Below, one piece after another: positions 54,684 through 63,151 of a stretch of DNA of 64,000 nt. The stretch comes from Nocardioides caldifontis (GTDB lineage Bacteria > Actinomycetota > Actinomycetes > Propionibacteriales > Nocardioidaceae). The translations under genes and the position numbers were made by a program. The DNA is taken from positions 62,001-126,000 of the forward strand of contig NZ_VHIB01000014.1 of NCBI RefSeq assembly GCF_008087345.1, in the 5' to 3' direction. The first letter of the stretch is position 1. Each line of letters opens with the position of its first letter. The notes below the pieces were generated by a model. The model made no database searches. It was not told the origin of the DNA and saw only the letters and a program-made list of their open reading frames with translations.

Positions 54684-55298
54684 TCAGGACTGCTCGAGTA
54701 GCTGCTCCATCTGCTCGATCTCGTCGTTCTGGGTCGCGATGATGTCTTTCGCCATCGCGATCGCGTCCGGGTTCTCGCCTTCGGCAACCTCGGACTCCGC
54801 CATTTCGACCGCGCCGCGGTGGTGCTCCACCATCATCTCGAGGAACGTGCGGTCGAACTCCGCCCCGGAAGCGTCCTTGAGCATGGTCATGTCCTCCTCG
54901 GTCATCATGCCGCTCATGTCGGAGCCGGAGTCGCCGTGCCCCATGTCGCCGTGGTCCATCTCACCGGAGGGCGCCTCCTCGCCCCACGCCTCGAGCCAGG
55001 TCGTTAGCTGCTCGATCTCGGGTGCTTGGGCGGCCTCGATGTCGGCGGCGAGCTGCTTCACCCGATCGCTCTCGGCGCGATCTGCCGCGAGCCTCGACAT
55101 TTCGACAGCCTGCGCATGATGCGGCAGCATCCCCTGGGCGAAGGTGACGTCGGCGTCGTTGAACTCCGCGGCCGCGCTCGGGCTGTCCGAGCTATCGGAG
55201 CTCGTGTCGGCGCTGCTGCCGGAGCTGTCGTCTCCGCACGCGGTGAGCGCGAGTAGGGCTGCGGTGAGCAGCGCGATCGGGGTGAGCGACTTGCGCAT
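54684..55298 (-). CDS. DUF305 lipoprotein
   Basis: The protein has 204 residues from ATG 55298. A lipobox (LLALTACGDDSS) places it as a lipid-anchored outer-face protein. A Ser/Asp-rich linker leads to DUF305 with MLPHHAQAVEMSRLAADRA and EMMVEHHRGAVEMAESEV, joined by a Met/His segment (MDHGDMGHGDSGSDMSGMM) that could bind copper. It follows the copper ATPase by 45 bases on the same strand. Relevant to lspA and lnt in this window, which mature lipoproteins. Confidence 0.9.
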   Translation of the reverse strand: MRKSLTPIALLTAALLALTACGDDSSGSSADTSSDSSDSPSAAAEFNDADVTFAQGMLPHHAQAVEMSRLAADRAESDRVKQLAADIEAAQAPEIEQLTTWLEAWGEEAPSGEMDHGDMGHGDSGSDMSGMMTEEDMTMLKDASGAEFDRTFLEMMVEHHRGAVEMAESEVAEGENPDAIAMAKDIIATQNDEIEQMEQLLEQS

Positions 55299-55342
55299 CG
55301 GGTGGACTCCTCGGGCAGGGTTGGGTGCGGTTGCTTGGCTGG

Positions 55343-57838
55343 TCAGGCGGTGGGTTGGAGCGGCCGCGGTGCTGGCTGCGTTTCGGTAGTGGGAGGTGAT
55401 TCGGGGAGGCGGAGCCGTTTGAGGTGCAGGGCGTTCATCGCGACGATGAAGCTCGACCCCGACATCGCAAGCGCCGCGATCTCGGGCCGCAGTGTGAGCC
55501 CGAACGCGGGCTCGAACACGCCGGCCGCGATCGGCAGCGCGGCGGCGTTGTACAGGATGGCCCACCACAGGGACTGCACTTCCTTGGCGCGTGTGCCGCG
55601 GCCGATGGTGAGTGCGGTCGGCACATCGAGTGGGTCCGAGCGCATCAGCACCACATCAGCGGTCTCAATCGCGACGTCGGTACCGGCACCGATCGCGATC
55701 CCGACATCGGCGGTCGCCAACGCCGGAGCGTCGTTGATGCCGTCGCCCACATGGGCGACCCTGCGGCCCTCGCCCTGGAGGCGGCGGATGTGGTGGGCCT
55801 TGTCCTCAGGCAGCACTTCGGCGATCACGGTGTCGATCCCGAGCCGGTCCGCGATGCGTCGCGCGGTCGCCTCGTTGTCGCCGGTCAGCATCACGACCCG
55901 CGCTCCGGCCTCGTGCAGGGCAGCGACGGCGGCGGCGGAGGTGGGGCGGACGGCGTCAGCGATGCCGAGCACCGCGACCGCGCGACCGTCCACCGCAACA
56001 AGCACCGCGGTCCTCCCGCCGGCCGCGAGCTGCTCGCGCCGCTGGGTGAGCGCACCGAGGTCGACACCCTCGGCGTCCATCAGGCGACGGTTCCCGATCG
56101 CGACCCGGTGCCCGTCGACCTCAGCGATCGCGCCGTGGCCGGGGACGTTGCGGAACCCGACCGCGCGCAGGACCTCCACGCCCTCCTCGTCGGCGGCGCG
56201 GGCGACTGCTTGGGCCAGCGGATGCTCGGACTCGCGTTCCACTGCGGCCGCCAACGCCAGCACGCGCTGGATCGCCAGCGCGTCCGGGGTCTTGGCGGTA
56301 ACAACGTCGGTGACCTCGGGCTCACCCTTGGTCAGGGTGCCGGTCTTGTCCATCACGACGACCTCGATGCGCGCGGCGTCCTCGAGTGCGGTGGCGTTCT
56401 TGAACAAGATGCCGCGCTTGGCCCCGAGCCCGGAGCCGACCATGATCGCGGTCGGGGTCGCCAACCCGAGGGCGTCGGGGCAGGTGATCACCACGACCGT
56501 GATCGCGAACAGCAGCGCGGTCGGGACCGATGCGCCGGCCAGCAGCCACACCGCGAACGTCGCGGCGCCACCGATCAAAGCGACGAACACCAGCCAGAAC
56601 GCAGCCTTGTCGGCGAGCTTCTGGCCGGGAGCCTTGGAGTTCTGCGCCTGCTGCACCAGCGCCACGATCTGCGCCAACGCGGTCTCGGAACCGACCTTGG
56701 AGGCCCGCACACGCAGGGTGCCGGTGGTGTTCACCGTGGCCCCGATCACCGCGTCCCCGGGTGCCTTGGGCACCGGCAGCGACTCGCCGGTGACCATCGA
56801 CTCATCCACCTCGGACTCGCCGTCCTCGACGATGCCGTCCACCGCGATCTTCGCGCCGGGGCGGACCAGCAGTAGGTCGCCGACCGTGACGTCGGAGGTG
56901 GGAACCTCGAACGGTTCGCCGTCGCGGAGCACTAGCGCCTTCGGTGGGGCGAGGTCGAGCAGGGTGCGGATCGCGTCGTTCGCGCCGCCGCGGGCCCGCA
57001 TCTCGAACCAGTGGCCCAGCAGCACGAACGCGGTCAGCATCGTGGCGGCCTCGTAGAACACCTCACCGCCACCGGTCAGCGTGATCCCGACCGAGTACAG
57101 CCAGCCGGCCGCGATCGCGACAGCGACCAGCACCATCATGTCCAGCGTCTTCGCACGCAACGCCCTCCAGGCGCCGTCGAAGAAGATCCAGCCGGAGTAG
57201 AACACCACCGGCAACGACAGGAGGAGAGCGAAAACGTCGTCACGCAGCCCGAACGGGGTCGCGACGGTGAACCCGAACATATCGCGCCCCATCGGGGAGA
57301 ACAACATGATCGGTAGCGACAGCAACGCGGCGACCACGAACCGGTTCCGCATGTCGGCGACCATCTCGGCCATCGACATCGAACCGTGCCCGCCGTGCCC
57401 CATGGCGTCGTGCGGCGACATCGCCGGCCCCACATCGTGGACAGCCCCGTGACCCTCATCGTGCGCCATGTCGTGAGCCGTGTCGTGCCTGGCGGCGATC
57501 GGGTCGGCCATCGGGTCGCAGAGGTGGTTGGGGACCGAGGCGCCGTTGCAGTGGTACCCGCAGTCACGAACCCAGTCGGCCAGCTTCGCGACGGTGGTGG
57601 TGGCTGGGTCGTACGTCACCGTCGCGGTCTGCGCGACCGGGTTTGCCGCGACAGCGAGCACGCCGGGGCGGCGGGACAGGACGGCCTCGGCGACGTTCGT
57701 GCTGGTCGCCCAGTGCAGACCACCGACCTCGAGCACCGCGGTCGCTGACTGCCCTTTCTGGCCGCCGGTCTGCTGGCCGGTCTGCTGGCCGACCAGGTGC
57801 TCGCGCTTCTGCTCGTGCTGGGGGTGGTGTTGATTCAT
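55343..57838 (-). CDS. Copper-type P1B ATPase with CPD transmembrane motif
   Basis: The protein has 831 residues. The N-terminal HMA-like domain lacks CxxC (GLHWATS) and is followed by a His/Met-rich segment ([25 protein letters not shown]). The ATPase core has TGES, DKTGTLT, SEHPLA, TGDNE and [10 protein letters not shown]. The helix-6 metal motif reads [13 protein letters not shown], with Asp where CPC (CopA) or CPH (CopB) is normal. The His-rich N-terminus and overall layout are closest to CopB-like exporters. It lies between copZ and the DUF305 gene and is probably copper-induced. Confidence 0.9.
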   Translation of the reverse strand: MNQHHPQHEQKREHLVGQQTGQQTGGQKGQSATAVLEVGGLHWATSTNVAEAVLSRRPGVLAVAANPVAQTATVTYDPATTTVAKLADWVRDCGYHCNGASVPNHLCDPMADPIAARHDTAHDMAHDEGHGAVHDVGPAMSPHDAMGHGGHGSMSMAEMVADMRNRFVVAALLSLPIMLFSPMGRDMFGFTVATPFGLRDDVFALLLSLPVVFYSGWIFFDGAWRALRAKTLDMMVLVAVAIAAGWLYSVGITLTGGGEVFYEAATMLTAFVLLGHWFEMRARGGANDAIRTLLDLAPPKALVLRDGEPFEVPTSDVTVGDLLLVRPGAKIAVDGIVEDGESEVDESMVTGESLPVPKAPGDAVIGATVNTTGTLRVRASKVGSETALAQIVALVQQAQNSKAPGQKLADKAAFWLVFVALIGGAATFAVWLLAGASVPTALLFAITVVVITCPDALGLATPTAIMVGSGLGAKRGILFKNATALEDAARIEVVVMDKTGTLTKGEPEVTDVVTAKTPDALAIQRVLALAAAVERESEHPLAQAVARAADEEGVEVLRAVGFRNVPGHGAIAEVDGHRVAIGNRRLMDAEGVDLGALTQRREQLAAGGRTAVLVAVDGRAVAVLGIADAVRPTSAAAVAALHEAGARVVMLTGDNEATARRIADRLGIDTVIAEVLPEDKAHHIRRLQGEGRRVAHVGDGINDAPALATADVGIAIGAGTDVAIETADVVLMRSDPLDVPTALTIGRGTRAKEVQSLWWAILYNAAALPIAAGVFEPAFGLTLRPEIAALAMSGSSFIVAMNALHLKRLRLPESPPTTETQPAPRPLQPTA

Positions 57839-58000
57839 GGTGCTGCCCTCCTCACGATGGCGCGGTGTGGGCGGTGTGCAGGCGGTGGATGAGGCGATCG
57901 GTGGCGGCAGTCGCGGAGTTGATCTGGTGGTCTGTGGGTGGGGGAGGGACGCCCGTCGGGGGTGTCGGACGCCCCTCCGCTCAGGGGTGCCAGCCCGAAG

Positions 58001-58234
58001 TCAGGCCAGCTGGTAGTCGCCGGCCTCCTCGAGCGCGGTCGCGACGAGATCATCACTCAACGCCTCGGTGCCGGTGACCTTGACCGTCGAGGTGCCGTCG
58101 GCAACCAGGTCGACGCTGACGTCGACCACTCCGGGGAGCTGCTTCAGCTCCTCGGTGACGGCGCCGGCGCAGTGGCCGCACGTCATCCCGGTCACCTGAA
58201 ACGCCTGAACGTGTTGGCTGGCCTGCTCGGTCAC
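58001..58234 (-). CDS. copZ: CopZ-like copper chaperone
   Basis: The protein has 77 residues from GTG 58234, with AGGGAG upstream. The HMA domain has the canonical loop VTGMTCGHCAGAVTEEL. It delivers Cu(I) to the ATPase encoded downstream. The longer upstream frame crosses the promoter region and is not used. Upstream lie a CsoR-like dyad and an 11-bp direct repeat, so copper and two-component control are both likely. Confidence 0.92.
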   Translation of the reverse strand: MTEQASQHVQAFQVTGMTCGHCAGAVTEELKQLPGVVDVSVDLVADGTSTVKVTGTEALSDDLVATALEEAGDYQLA

Positions 58235-58392
58235 GTCGTTCTCCCTATCCAAGTCGAGTTCAAGGTTGAGGGTTCGGACCGTTCGGCGAGGAGCGGAGTT
58301 CGGCATGCGTGACGGGCTGCCCATACCCGGCTGCGTGGCCCTCACCGCTCTGCCCTTCCGTGTCCGCCGGAACCTGTCCTACGCCTTCACCG

Positions 58393-58407
58393 TACCCCCC
58401 TGGGGTA
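58393..58407. promoter_or_regulatory. CsoR-like copper operator before copZ
   Basis: TACCCC, three bases, GGGGTA: a perfect dyad of the TACCC/GGGTA type bound by CsoR repressors. It lies about 160 bp before copZ. No csoR gene is visible in the window, so a distant one would be needed. Confidence 0.6.
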
Positions 58408-58429
58408 TGAGGACCATGACGCGGGCGAT

Positions 58430-58451
58430 GTCTTCATGGAACCTTCATGAA
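58430..58451. promoter_or_regulatory. Direct repeat R1 (response-regulator type) before copZ
   Basis: GTCTTCATGGA and ACCTTCATGAA are adjacent 11-base units sharing CTTCATG at 58432 and 58443. Tandem 11-bp repeats are the usual sites of OmpR/PhoB-family regulators. The related repeat R2 precedes the response-regulator gene at 60571. Confidence 0.5.
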
Positions 58452-58477
58452 CATGGTCCTGCTGGGATGTTGGGGGA

Positions 58478-59740
58478 TCAGCCGCGCGTCGAGGGAGTCG
58501 TGGAGGCTGGCAGCCGCATTGTGAACGTCGCACCGTGACCGGGGCCGTCGCTGGCCACCGTGATGATGCCGTCGTGGGCCTCGACGAGCGCTCGGGTGAT
58601 CGCGAGCCCGATGCCGGCGCCGCCGTGGCCGCGGTCGCGGGCGGTGTCGACCCGGTAGAACCGGTCGAACAGGTGCGGCAGGTGTTCGGCCGCGATCCCG
58701 TCGCCGGTGTCGGTCACCGAGTACTGCACCCAGGTGGTGTCGCCGGCGTGCATGGGCTGGCAGGTCACGGTCACGGTGCCGCCCGGGGGAGTGTGCGCGA
58801 GCGCGTTGTCGAGCAGGTTGGTCAGTACCTGCGCCAGCCGGTCGGCGTCGCCGACGACAGCGGCTGCGGTCAGGTCGGTGCGGAGTTCGACGCCCTTGCC
58901 GGCGTACCTGCTCTCGAGGGCAGTGGCGGCCGACCGGGTGACGTCGGCGGCGTCGAGGCGCCGGAACTGTAGCTCGAGGTTGCCTTCCTCGGCGCGAGAG
59001 ACCGCAGAGACGTCCTCGGCGAGCCTGCGCAGCCGTCCGGTGCTGGCTCGCAGCACCGCCAACGTGTCGGCGTCGAGTTCGCGGACACCGTCCTCGATCG
59101 CCTCCAGATGCGCCTCGACGGTGGCTAGTGGGGTGCGCATCTCGTGCGCGAGGTCGGCCAGCATCCGCCGTCGTGTCGTCTCCACCGTCTCCAGCCGGCT
59201 GGCGAGCGTGTTGTAGCTGCCGGCCAGGGTCTCGAACTCCGCGCCGATGCCGGGCGCAGGAACCCGGGTGTCGAACCGGCCGGCGGCGATCTCAGCGGCC
59301 GCGTCGGTCACGGTGCCGATGGAGCGCTGGACCCGGCGGCTGAAGTACCACGACACCGCCAGGGCCGCGGCGACCGAGGCCAGCAGCGCCACCGCGACCG
59401 AGATCAGCAGCGCGGACCCGAACGCCTCCTCGATATGCGCCACCTCGGTCGGGGTGTGGAAGTCGCCGGCCTCCGCCAGATGGTCATGGAACAGTCCCGG
59501 GCCGACCACGGAGGCCACCACCCAGGTGGTGACGGCGCCGGCACCGAGCACCAGGGCCTGAGCGACCATCAGCCGGACCGCGAACCCAGCCGGTCTGCGC
59601 ACCGCCGGCGACGGCGACGACGCTGCGCCGCGCAGGCTGCCGCGGGACGCACCGGATGGGCTGTCGGACACGGTGCCGTGCTGGGTGCTGTGAGGGGTGC
59701 TGTGAGGGGTGCTGTGCGGGGAGCCGCTGGAGGTGGTCAT
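58478..59740 (-). CDS. Sensor histidine kinase (BaeS/CusS-like)
   Basis: The protein has 420 residues. Order: a low-complexity N-terminus with PHST repeats, two membrane helices (about 55-75 and 108-130) flanking a short sensor loop with HDHLAEAGDFH, a HAMP domain, HisKA with LADLAHEMRTPLATVEAHL, and HATPase with NLLDNALAHT, DTGDGI and GAGIGLAI. The His-containing external loop could see metal. It overlaps the response-regulator stop by four bases. With its partner it probably controls copZ and its own operon. Confidence 0.9.
   Translation of the reverse strand: MTTSSGSPHSTPHSTPHSTQHGTVSDSPSGASRGSLRGAASSPSPAVRRPAGFAVRLMVAQALVLGAGAVTTWVVASVVGPGLFHDHLAEAGDFHTPTEVAHIEEAFGSALLISVAVALLASVAAALAVSWYFSRRVQRSIGTVTDAAAEIAAGRFDTRVPAPGIGAEFETLAGSYNTLASRLETVETTRRRMLADLAHEMRTPLATVEAHLEAIEDGVRELDADTLAVLRASTGRLRRLAEDVSAVSRAEEGNLELQFRRLDAADVTRSAATALESRYAGKGVELRTDLTAAAVVGDADRLAQVLTNLLDNALAHTPPGGTVTVTCQPMHAGDTTWVQYSVTDTGDGIAAEHLPHLFDRFYRVDTARDRGHGGAGIGLAITRALVEAHDGIITVASDGPGHGATFTMRLPASTTPSTRG
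59685..59720. repeat. 12-bp tandem repeat in the kinase N-terminus
   Basis: Three copies of GTGCTGTGAGGG (third with one mismatch), with a degenerate fourth just before. They encode PHST units on the minus strand. Repeat number may vary between strains. Confidence 0.7.
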
Positions 59741-60510
59741 GAGCCGGTGCCCATCCGGTATCCGACGCCCCGTACGGTGCGGATGAATCGGGGCTGGTTC
59801 GCGTCGTCGCCGAGCTTGCGGCGTAAGTGCCCGATGTGCACGTCGACCAGGTGCTCGTCGCCCACCCAGGTGGGCCCCCAGACTGTCTCGATGAGCTGGC
59901 TGCGGCTGAACGCCATCTGAGGCCGAGTCGACAGGGTGGCGAGCAGGTCGAACTCGGTGCGAGTCAACGCGACCGGCTCACCGTCGCACCACACGTCGCG
60001 GCCGACAGGGTCGATGGTCAGCGCTCCGAAGGTGCGGTGCTGCTCGGACCCGTCCGCGTCCTCCGAAGCCGGGCGAGGGGTCGTGCGGGGGCGGCGCAGC
60101 ATCGCCTGGATGCGGGCGACGAGCTCTCGGGGGCTGAACGGCTTGGTGATGTAGTCGTCGGCGCCTACCGAGAGCCCGATGAGGGTGTCGACCTCCTCGC
60201 TGCGGGCGGTGAGCATCACCACGTAGCAGTCGCTGAAGGCCCGCAGCTGCCGGCACACCTCGACCCCGTCGAGCCCGGGGAGCCCCAGGTCAAGCACCAC
60301 CACGTCCGGGTCCACCTCGCGAGCAGTGCCGACCGCTCGGGCGCCGTCGTGGCTCAGGGTCACCTCGAACCCAGCCCGTTCCAGATAGCTGCCGACGAGC
60401 GTGGCCAGCGGCACCTCGTCTTCCACGACCATGGCGCGCCGCAGTGGCACACCAGTAGGGCGGCCCGCACCGGTGGCTGTGGCGGCGTTCGCGGGACGGG
60501 TCTGTGCCAT
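59737..60510 (-). CDS. OmpR/PhoB-family response regulator
   Basis: The protein has 257 residues. The receiver domain has EDEVPLA (acidic pair), the phosphorylated Asp in VVVLDLGLPG, LTAR and ITKPFSPREL (Lys). The DNA-binding winged helix contains TRTEFDLLATLS and VHIGHLRRKLGDDANQPRFI with VRGVGYRM at the end. The gene is first in the operon with the kinase. An 11-bp direct-repeat triplet lies 60 bp upstream, matching R1 before copZ, which suggests autoregulation and copper-gene control. Confidence 0.92.
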   Translation of the reverse strand: MAQTRPANAATATGAGRPTGVPLRRAMVVEDEVPLATLVGSYLERAGFEVTLSHDGARAVGTAREVDPDVVVLDLGLPGLDGVEVCRQLRAFSDCYVVMLTARSEEVDTLIGLSVGADDYITKPFSPRELVARIQAMLRRPRTTPRPASEDADGSEQHRTFGALTIDPVGRDVWCDGEPVALTRTEFDLLATLSTRPQMAFSRSQLIETVWGPTWVGDEHLVDVHIGHLRRKLGDDANQPRFIRTVRGVGYRMGTGS

Positions 60511-60570
60511 GACCTACATCGTCGCAGCCGCGGCCCGTTCCGCTGGCGGCTGACCGGTGGGACGCTGAAA

Positions 60571-60599
60571 ATCTTGAGCGGATCTTCATACGATCTCCA
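60571..60599. promoter_or_regulatory. Direct-repeat triplet R2 upstream of the response regulator
   Basis: ATCTTGA (60571), ATCTTCA (60582) and ATCTCCA (60593) recur at exactly 11-bp intervals. The units resemble those at 58430-58451 (consensus [AG][TC]CTTCA). The site lies between the response-regulator gene (minus) and the small membrane gene at 60669 (plus). Confidence 0.55.
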
Positions 60600-60668
60600 C
60601 GCTGCAGCCCAGGTGCATGGCCGACGTTGGGGCGCACCGCGTCGGGCAGAACGAAGGGGAGGCCGCTA

Positions 60669-60956
60669 GTGGGCGGCTGGCACGACCATGGCCCCGGCTG
60701 GAGTGGCTGGCTGCTGATGACGATGACGATGTTCGCGTTCTGGGGCCTGGTGTTCCTCGGTGTGGTGGCGCTGTTCCGCACCGGCACCGGGCACGGCGGC
60801 CTAGTGCGGGGTGGGCATCTGTCTCGGACTCGGGCTAGGGTCCGGGATTTGGTGGGGGACTCGTCAAGATCCATGAACCGTCGACGAACCGTGGACGGAG
60901 AACCAGAGGAGAGGGCCGCACCGCGTGCCGAAGCACCGCACCGAGGACACCCATGA
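60669..60956 (+). CDS. Small single-pass membrane protein (SHOCT-protein-like N-terminus)
   Basis: The protein has 95 residues from GTG 60669, with AGGGGAGG upstream. The N-terminus GGWHDHGPGWSGWLLMTMTM and following helix (FAFWGLVFLGVVALF) are typical of short actinobacterial membrane proteins that end in a SHOCT domain. No SHOCT motif is visible; the C-terminal half is Arg-rich and overlaps the next gene by 32 bases in another frame. It may be a truncated family member. The WHDHGPGW start could bind copper. Confidence 0.55.
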   Translation: MGGWHDHGPGWSGWLLMTMTMFAFWGLVFLGVVALFRTGTGHGGLVRGGHLSRTRARVRDLVGDSSRSMNRRRTVDGEPEERAAPRAEAPHRGHP

Positions 60957-61755
60957 GCCCCGCCCACGCACCGGAACTCGACCGGACCGGCCCCGGCCGC
61001 GCCACCGCAAACCGGCCCGAGCGCTAGGAAGGTTCGTCCCGCTGGTCGCGGCCGGCGTCGTGCTTGCCAGTGGCGGCGCGTTGGCCGCCGAGCTCGGCGA
61101 CTCGGCGACCAGCGACCCGGCCCACGCGTTGGGCGCCGCGTCCGGCGGCAACGTCCTGACCGCTGCCGAGCTCGACGCTGCCCGGCAAGAGCAGCTCTCC
61201 CGTGGCGGCGGCCGACGGGTCCTCGAGGTGGAGCAGCGCGACGCTCGCATGGTGGCCCGACTCGAGGCGCGCGCCGAGCGGCTGCAGGCCCGGCGGGAAC
61301 GGGAGCGGAAGCGGCGGGCCGCGGAACGGGAGCGGCGCCAGGCACTCGCCGAGGCCCGCGCCTGGCGGCCCCCGCTGACCGGATACGACATCACCGCCAC
61401 CTTCGGGCAGTCCAGCTCACTGTGGTCCACGGTGCACACCGGGGTGGATCTCGCCGCACCATCGGGGATGCCGGTCACCTCGACCGCGCCAGGCACCGTC
61501 ACCTTCGCCGGGTACGACGGCGCCTACGGGTACAAGGTCGTCGTCGAACACGAGAACGGCACCGCGACCTGGTACGCGCACCTCGCCTCGCTCAGCGTCA
61601 ACGTCGGCGAGGTCGTCAGCCACCACACCGTCGTCGGCCCGGTCGGCTCCACCGGGAACGTCACCGGCCCACACCTGCACCTCGAGGTCCGACCCACCGG
61701 CGGTGAACCGGTCGACCCCGTGGCGGCGCTCGCCGGGCAAGGCGTGCACCTGTAG
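60925..61755 (+). CDS. M23-family peptidase with membrane anchor and Arg-rich coiled coil
   Basis: The protein has 276 residues from GTG 60925. A basic N-terminus leads to one membrane helix (about 35-55), an Arg/Glu coiled coil (85-140) and a LytM domain with VHTGVDLAAPSG and GPHLHLEVRP. Both zinc motifs are intact, so it is probably an active peptidoglycan hydrolase. It overlaps the small membrane gene upstream. It differs from the 22133 peptidase in having no long coiled coil or secretory cleavage site. Confidence 0.85.
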   Translation: MPKHRTEDTHEPRPRTGTRPDRPRPRHRKPARALGRFVPLVAAGVVLASGGALAAELGDSATSDPAHALGAASGGNVLTAAELDAARQEQLSRGGGRRVLEVEQRDARMVARLEARAERLQARRERERKRRAAERERRQALAEARAWRPPLTGYDITATFGQSSSLWSTVHTGVDLAAPSGMPVTSTAPGTVTFAGYDGAYGYKVVVEHENGTATWYAHLASLSVNVGEVVSHHTVVGPVGSTGNVTGPHLHLEVRPTGGEPVDPVAALAGQGVHL

Positions 61756-61839
61756 CCGACTAACCCCTTCGCCCGGGGGGGCCGTCGGGGCGCCACGGCA
61801 TCGAGCGCGGCGCAGAACCAGGGGCTCGAACGGCGGCGT

Positions 61840-62247
61840 TTAGCCGATCTGCTCGAGCAGCCGGTTGCACGCCTGCTCGCAGCGCCGGCAGGCCTCGGCG
61901 CAGATCCGGCAGTGCTCGTGCATCTCCGCGTGCCCCGCGCACTCGTCGCCGCACGCCTTGCATGCCTGCGCGCACGCGGTGAGCATCGCCCGGGTCAGGT
62001 TCGCGTCGTAGGCGGTGTGCCGCGACAGCACCCGCCCTGAGGTGCCGCAGATGTCGGCGCAGTCCAGGTCGGTGCGGATGCACTTGCGGAGCTCGGCGAC
62101 CATCTCCTCGCTCAGGCATGCGTCGGCGCACGCGGTGCACGCCTGCGCGCACTGGAAGCACGCCGCGATGCACTCGGCGAGTGCGTCCTTGTCGAGGTCG
62201 ATCTGTCCGGCATGCGCCTCCAGCATGGCGCCGATGTGGTGAGTCAT
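61840..62247 (-). CDS. Four-helix-bundle copper storage protein (Csp/DUF326 type)
   Basis: The protein has 135 residues from ATG 62247, with GGGAGGAGC upstream. It contains 18 Cys, spaced as C-x3-C and C-x2-C along helices (ECIAACFQCAQACTACADAC; TACAQACKACGDEC; HCRICAEACRRCEQAC). This is the pattern of cytosolic copper storage proteins that hold many Cu(I) ions in a four-helix bundle. No signal peptide is present, so a cytosolic Csp3-like store is likely. A TACCCC half-site lies just upstream on the plus strand. Confidence 0.92.
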   Translation of the reverse strand: MTHHIGAMLEAHAGQIDLDKDALAECIAACFQCAQACTACADACLSEEMVAELRKCIRTDLDCADICGTSGRVLSRHTAYDANLTRAMLTACAQACKACGDECAGHAEMHEHCRICAEACRRCEQACNRLLEQIG

Positions 62248-62341
62248 GCTCCTCCCATACCCCTGCTCGGCCACGCGGAGACAGACGGACACCGACCGGA
62301 CTCCGGGCAGATATGGGGGTGGGTGACGCCGGCAAGCGGGT

Positions 62342-62374
62342 GGACAGCAGTCGGACAGCGGGCCGCCGCAATCT
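62342..62374 (+). promoter_or_regulatory. Direct-repeat box B with -10-like hexamer, before DUF3159 gene
   Basis: GGACAGC at 62342 and 62353 (exact, 11-bp period), nine bases, then CAATCT (62369-62374). The ATG of the DUF3159 gene is seven bases further, so the transcript would be leaderless if this promoter is used. Confidence 0.6.
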
Positions 62375-62380
62375 CACCGC

Positions 62381-63088
62381 ATGTCCCAGATCACCTCACC
62401 CGCAGCCACGGCCGCTGACAGGTCTCTCGAGATCCCGTCCTTCTTCGGCCCCAACCTCCATCCCGCGGTCGCCCGCCTGGTCGGTGGCCGACGCGGCATG
62501 GTCGACGGCGCCCTCCCGCCGGCGCTGTTCGTCGCGACCTCCGCCCTGGCTGGCACCGTCGTGTCCCGTCCGACCGCGATCGGTACCGCCGTCGCGGTCG
62601 CTGCCGGCACCGCTGTCGGCCTGGGCATCTGGCGCCTGCTGCAACGGCAACCGCTCAAGCAGGTCGTGCGTGGCTTCGTCGGGCTCACCGTGGCGGTGGT
62701 CTTCGTCCTGCTGTCTGGGGAGGCGCGGGCGTTCTTCCTGCCCGGCCTTTGGGTGGATGCCGCCTACGCGGCGCTCTTCGCCGCCTCGGTTGCCGTAGGT
62801 CGACCGCTCGCCGGCGTGGTGTACGCGGCGCTGTTCCAGACCGGTCCCGCTTGGAGGCTGGACCGGCGGCTGCGCCGGGTCTTCGCTGCGGCGTCCCTGG
62901 GCTGGTCGGCGGTCTACGCCGTGCGGGCCGGCACCCAGTGGGTGCTGTACCGCGAGGACGCCCCGGTGCTGATGGCGATCGCCAAGGTCTCCCTCGGCTG
63001 GCCGCTCACCGTCGTCGCCGTCGCCGCCACCCTCGCCGTTGTCCGCAGAGCCGTCCGCACGCGCCCAACGGACGCCGCTGCGTCCTGA
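62381..63088 (+). CDS. DUF3159 membrane protein
   Basis: The protein has 235 residues from ATG 62381. Six membrane helices are likely, with the family-like segments GGRRGMVDGALPPALFVAT, LSGEARAFFLPGLWVDAAYA and LYREDAPVLMAIAKVSLGWP. Function unknown. A decayed copy lies at 28550-28975 next to copC relics, so the family has twice been placed with copper genes here. The next gene, a His-loop MFS transporter, starts 64 bases downstream on the same strand. Confidence 0.85.
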   Translation: MSQITSPAATAADRSLEIPSFFGPNLHPAVARLVGGRRGMVDGALPPALFVATSALAGTVVSRPTAIGTAVAVAAGTAVGLGIWRLLQRQPLKQVVRGFVGLTVAVVFVLLSGEARAFFLPGLWVDAAYAALFAASVAVGRPLAGVVYAALFQTGPAWRLDRRLRRVFAAASLGWSAVYAVRAGTQWVLYREDAPVLMAIAKVSLGWPLTVVAVAATLAVVRRAVRTRPTDAAAS

Positions 63089-63151
63089 CCCGCAGCCCCT
63101 CAGCACCAGCTTCTCAACCACGAATCACCAACGACCACAAAGGAGAGAACG

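Noticed and set aside
36068-62374. GGACAGC boxes as sites of the response regulator at 59737
   Set aside because: The 11-bp period also fits OmpR-type regulators, but that protein's own promoter carries a different repeat (ATCTTCA), so the SARP is the better candidate. Not excluded.
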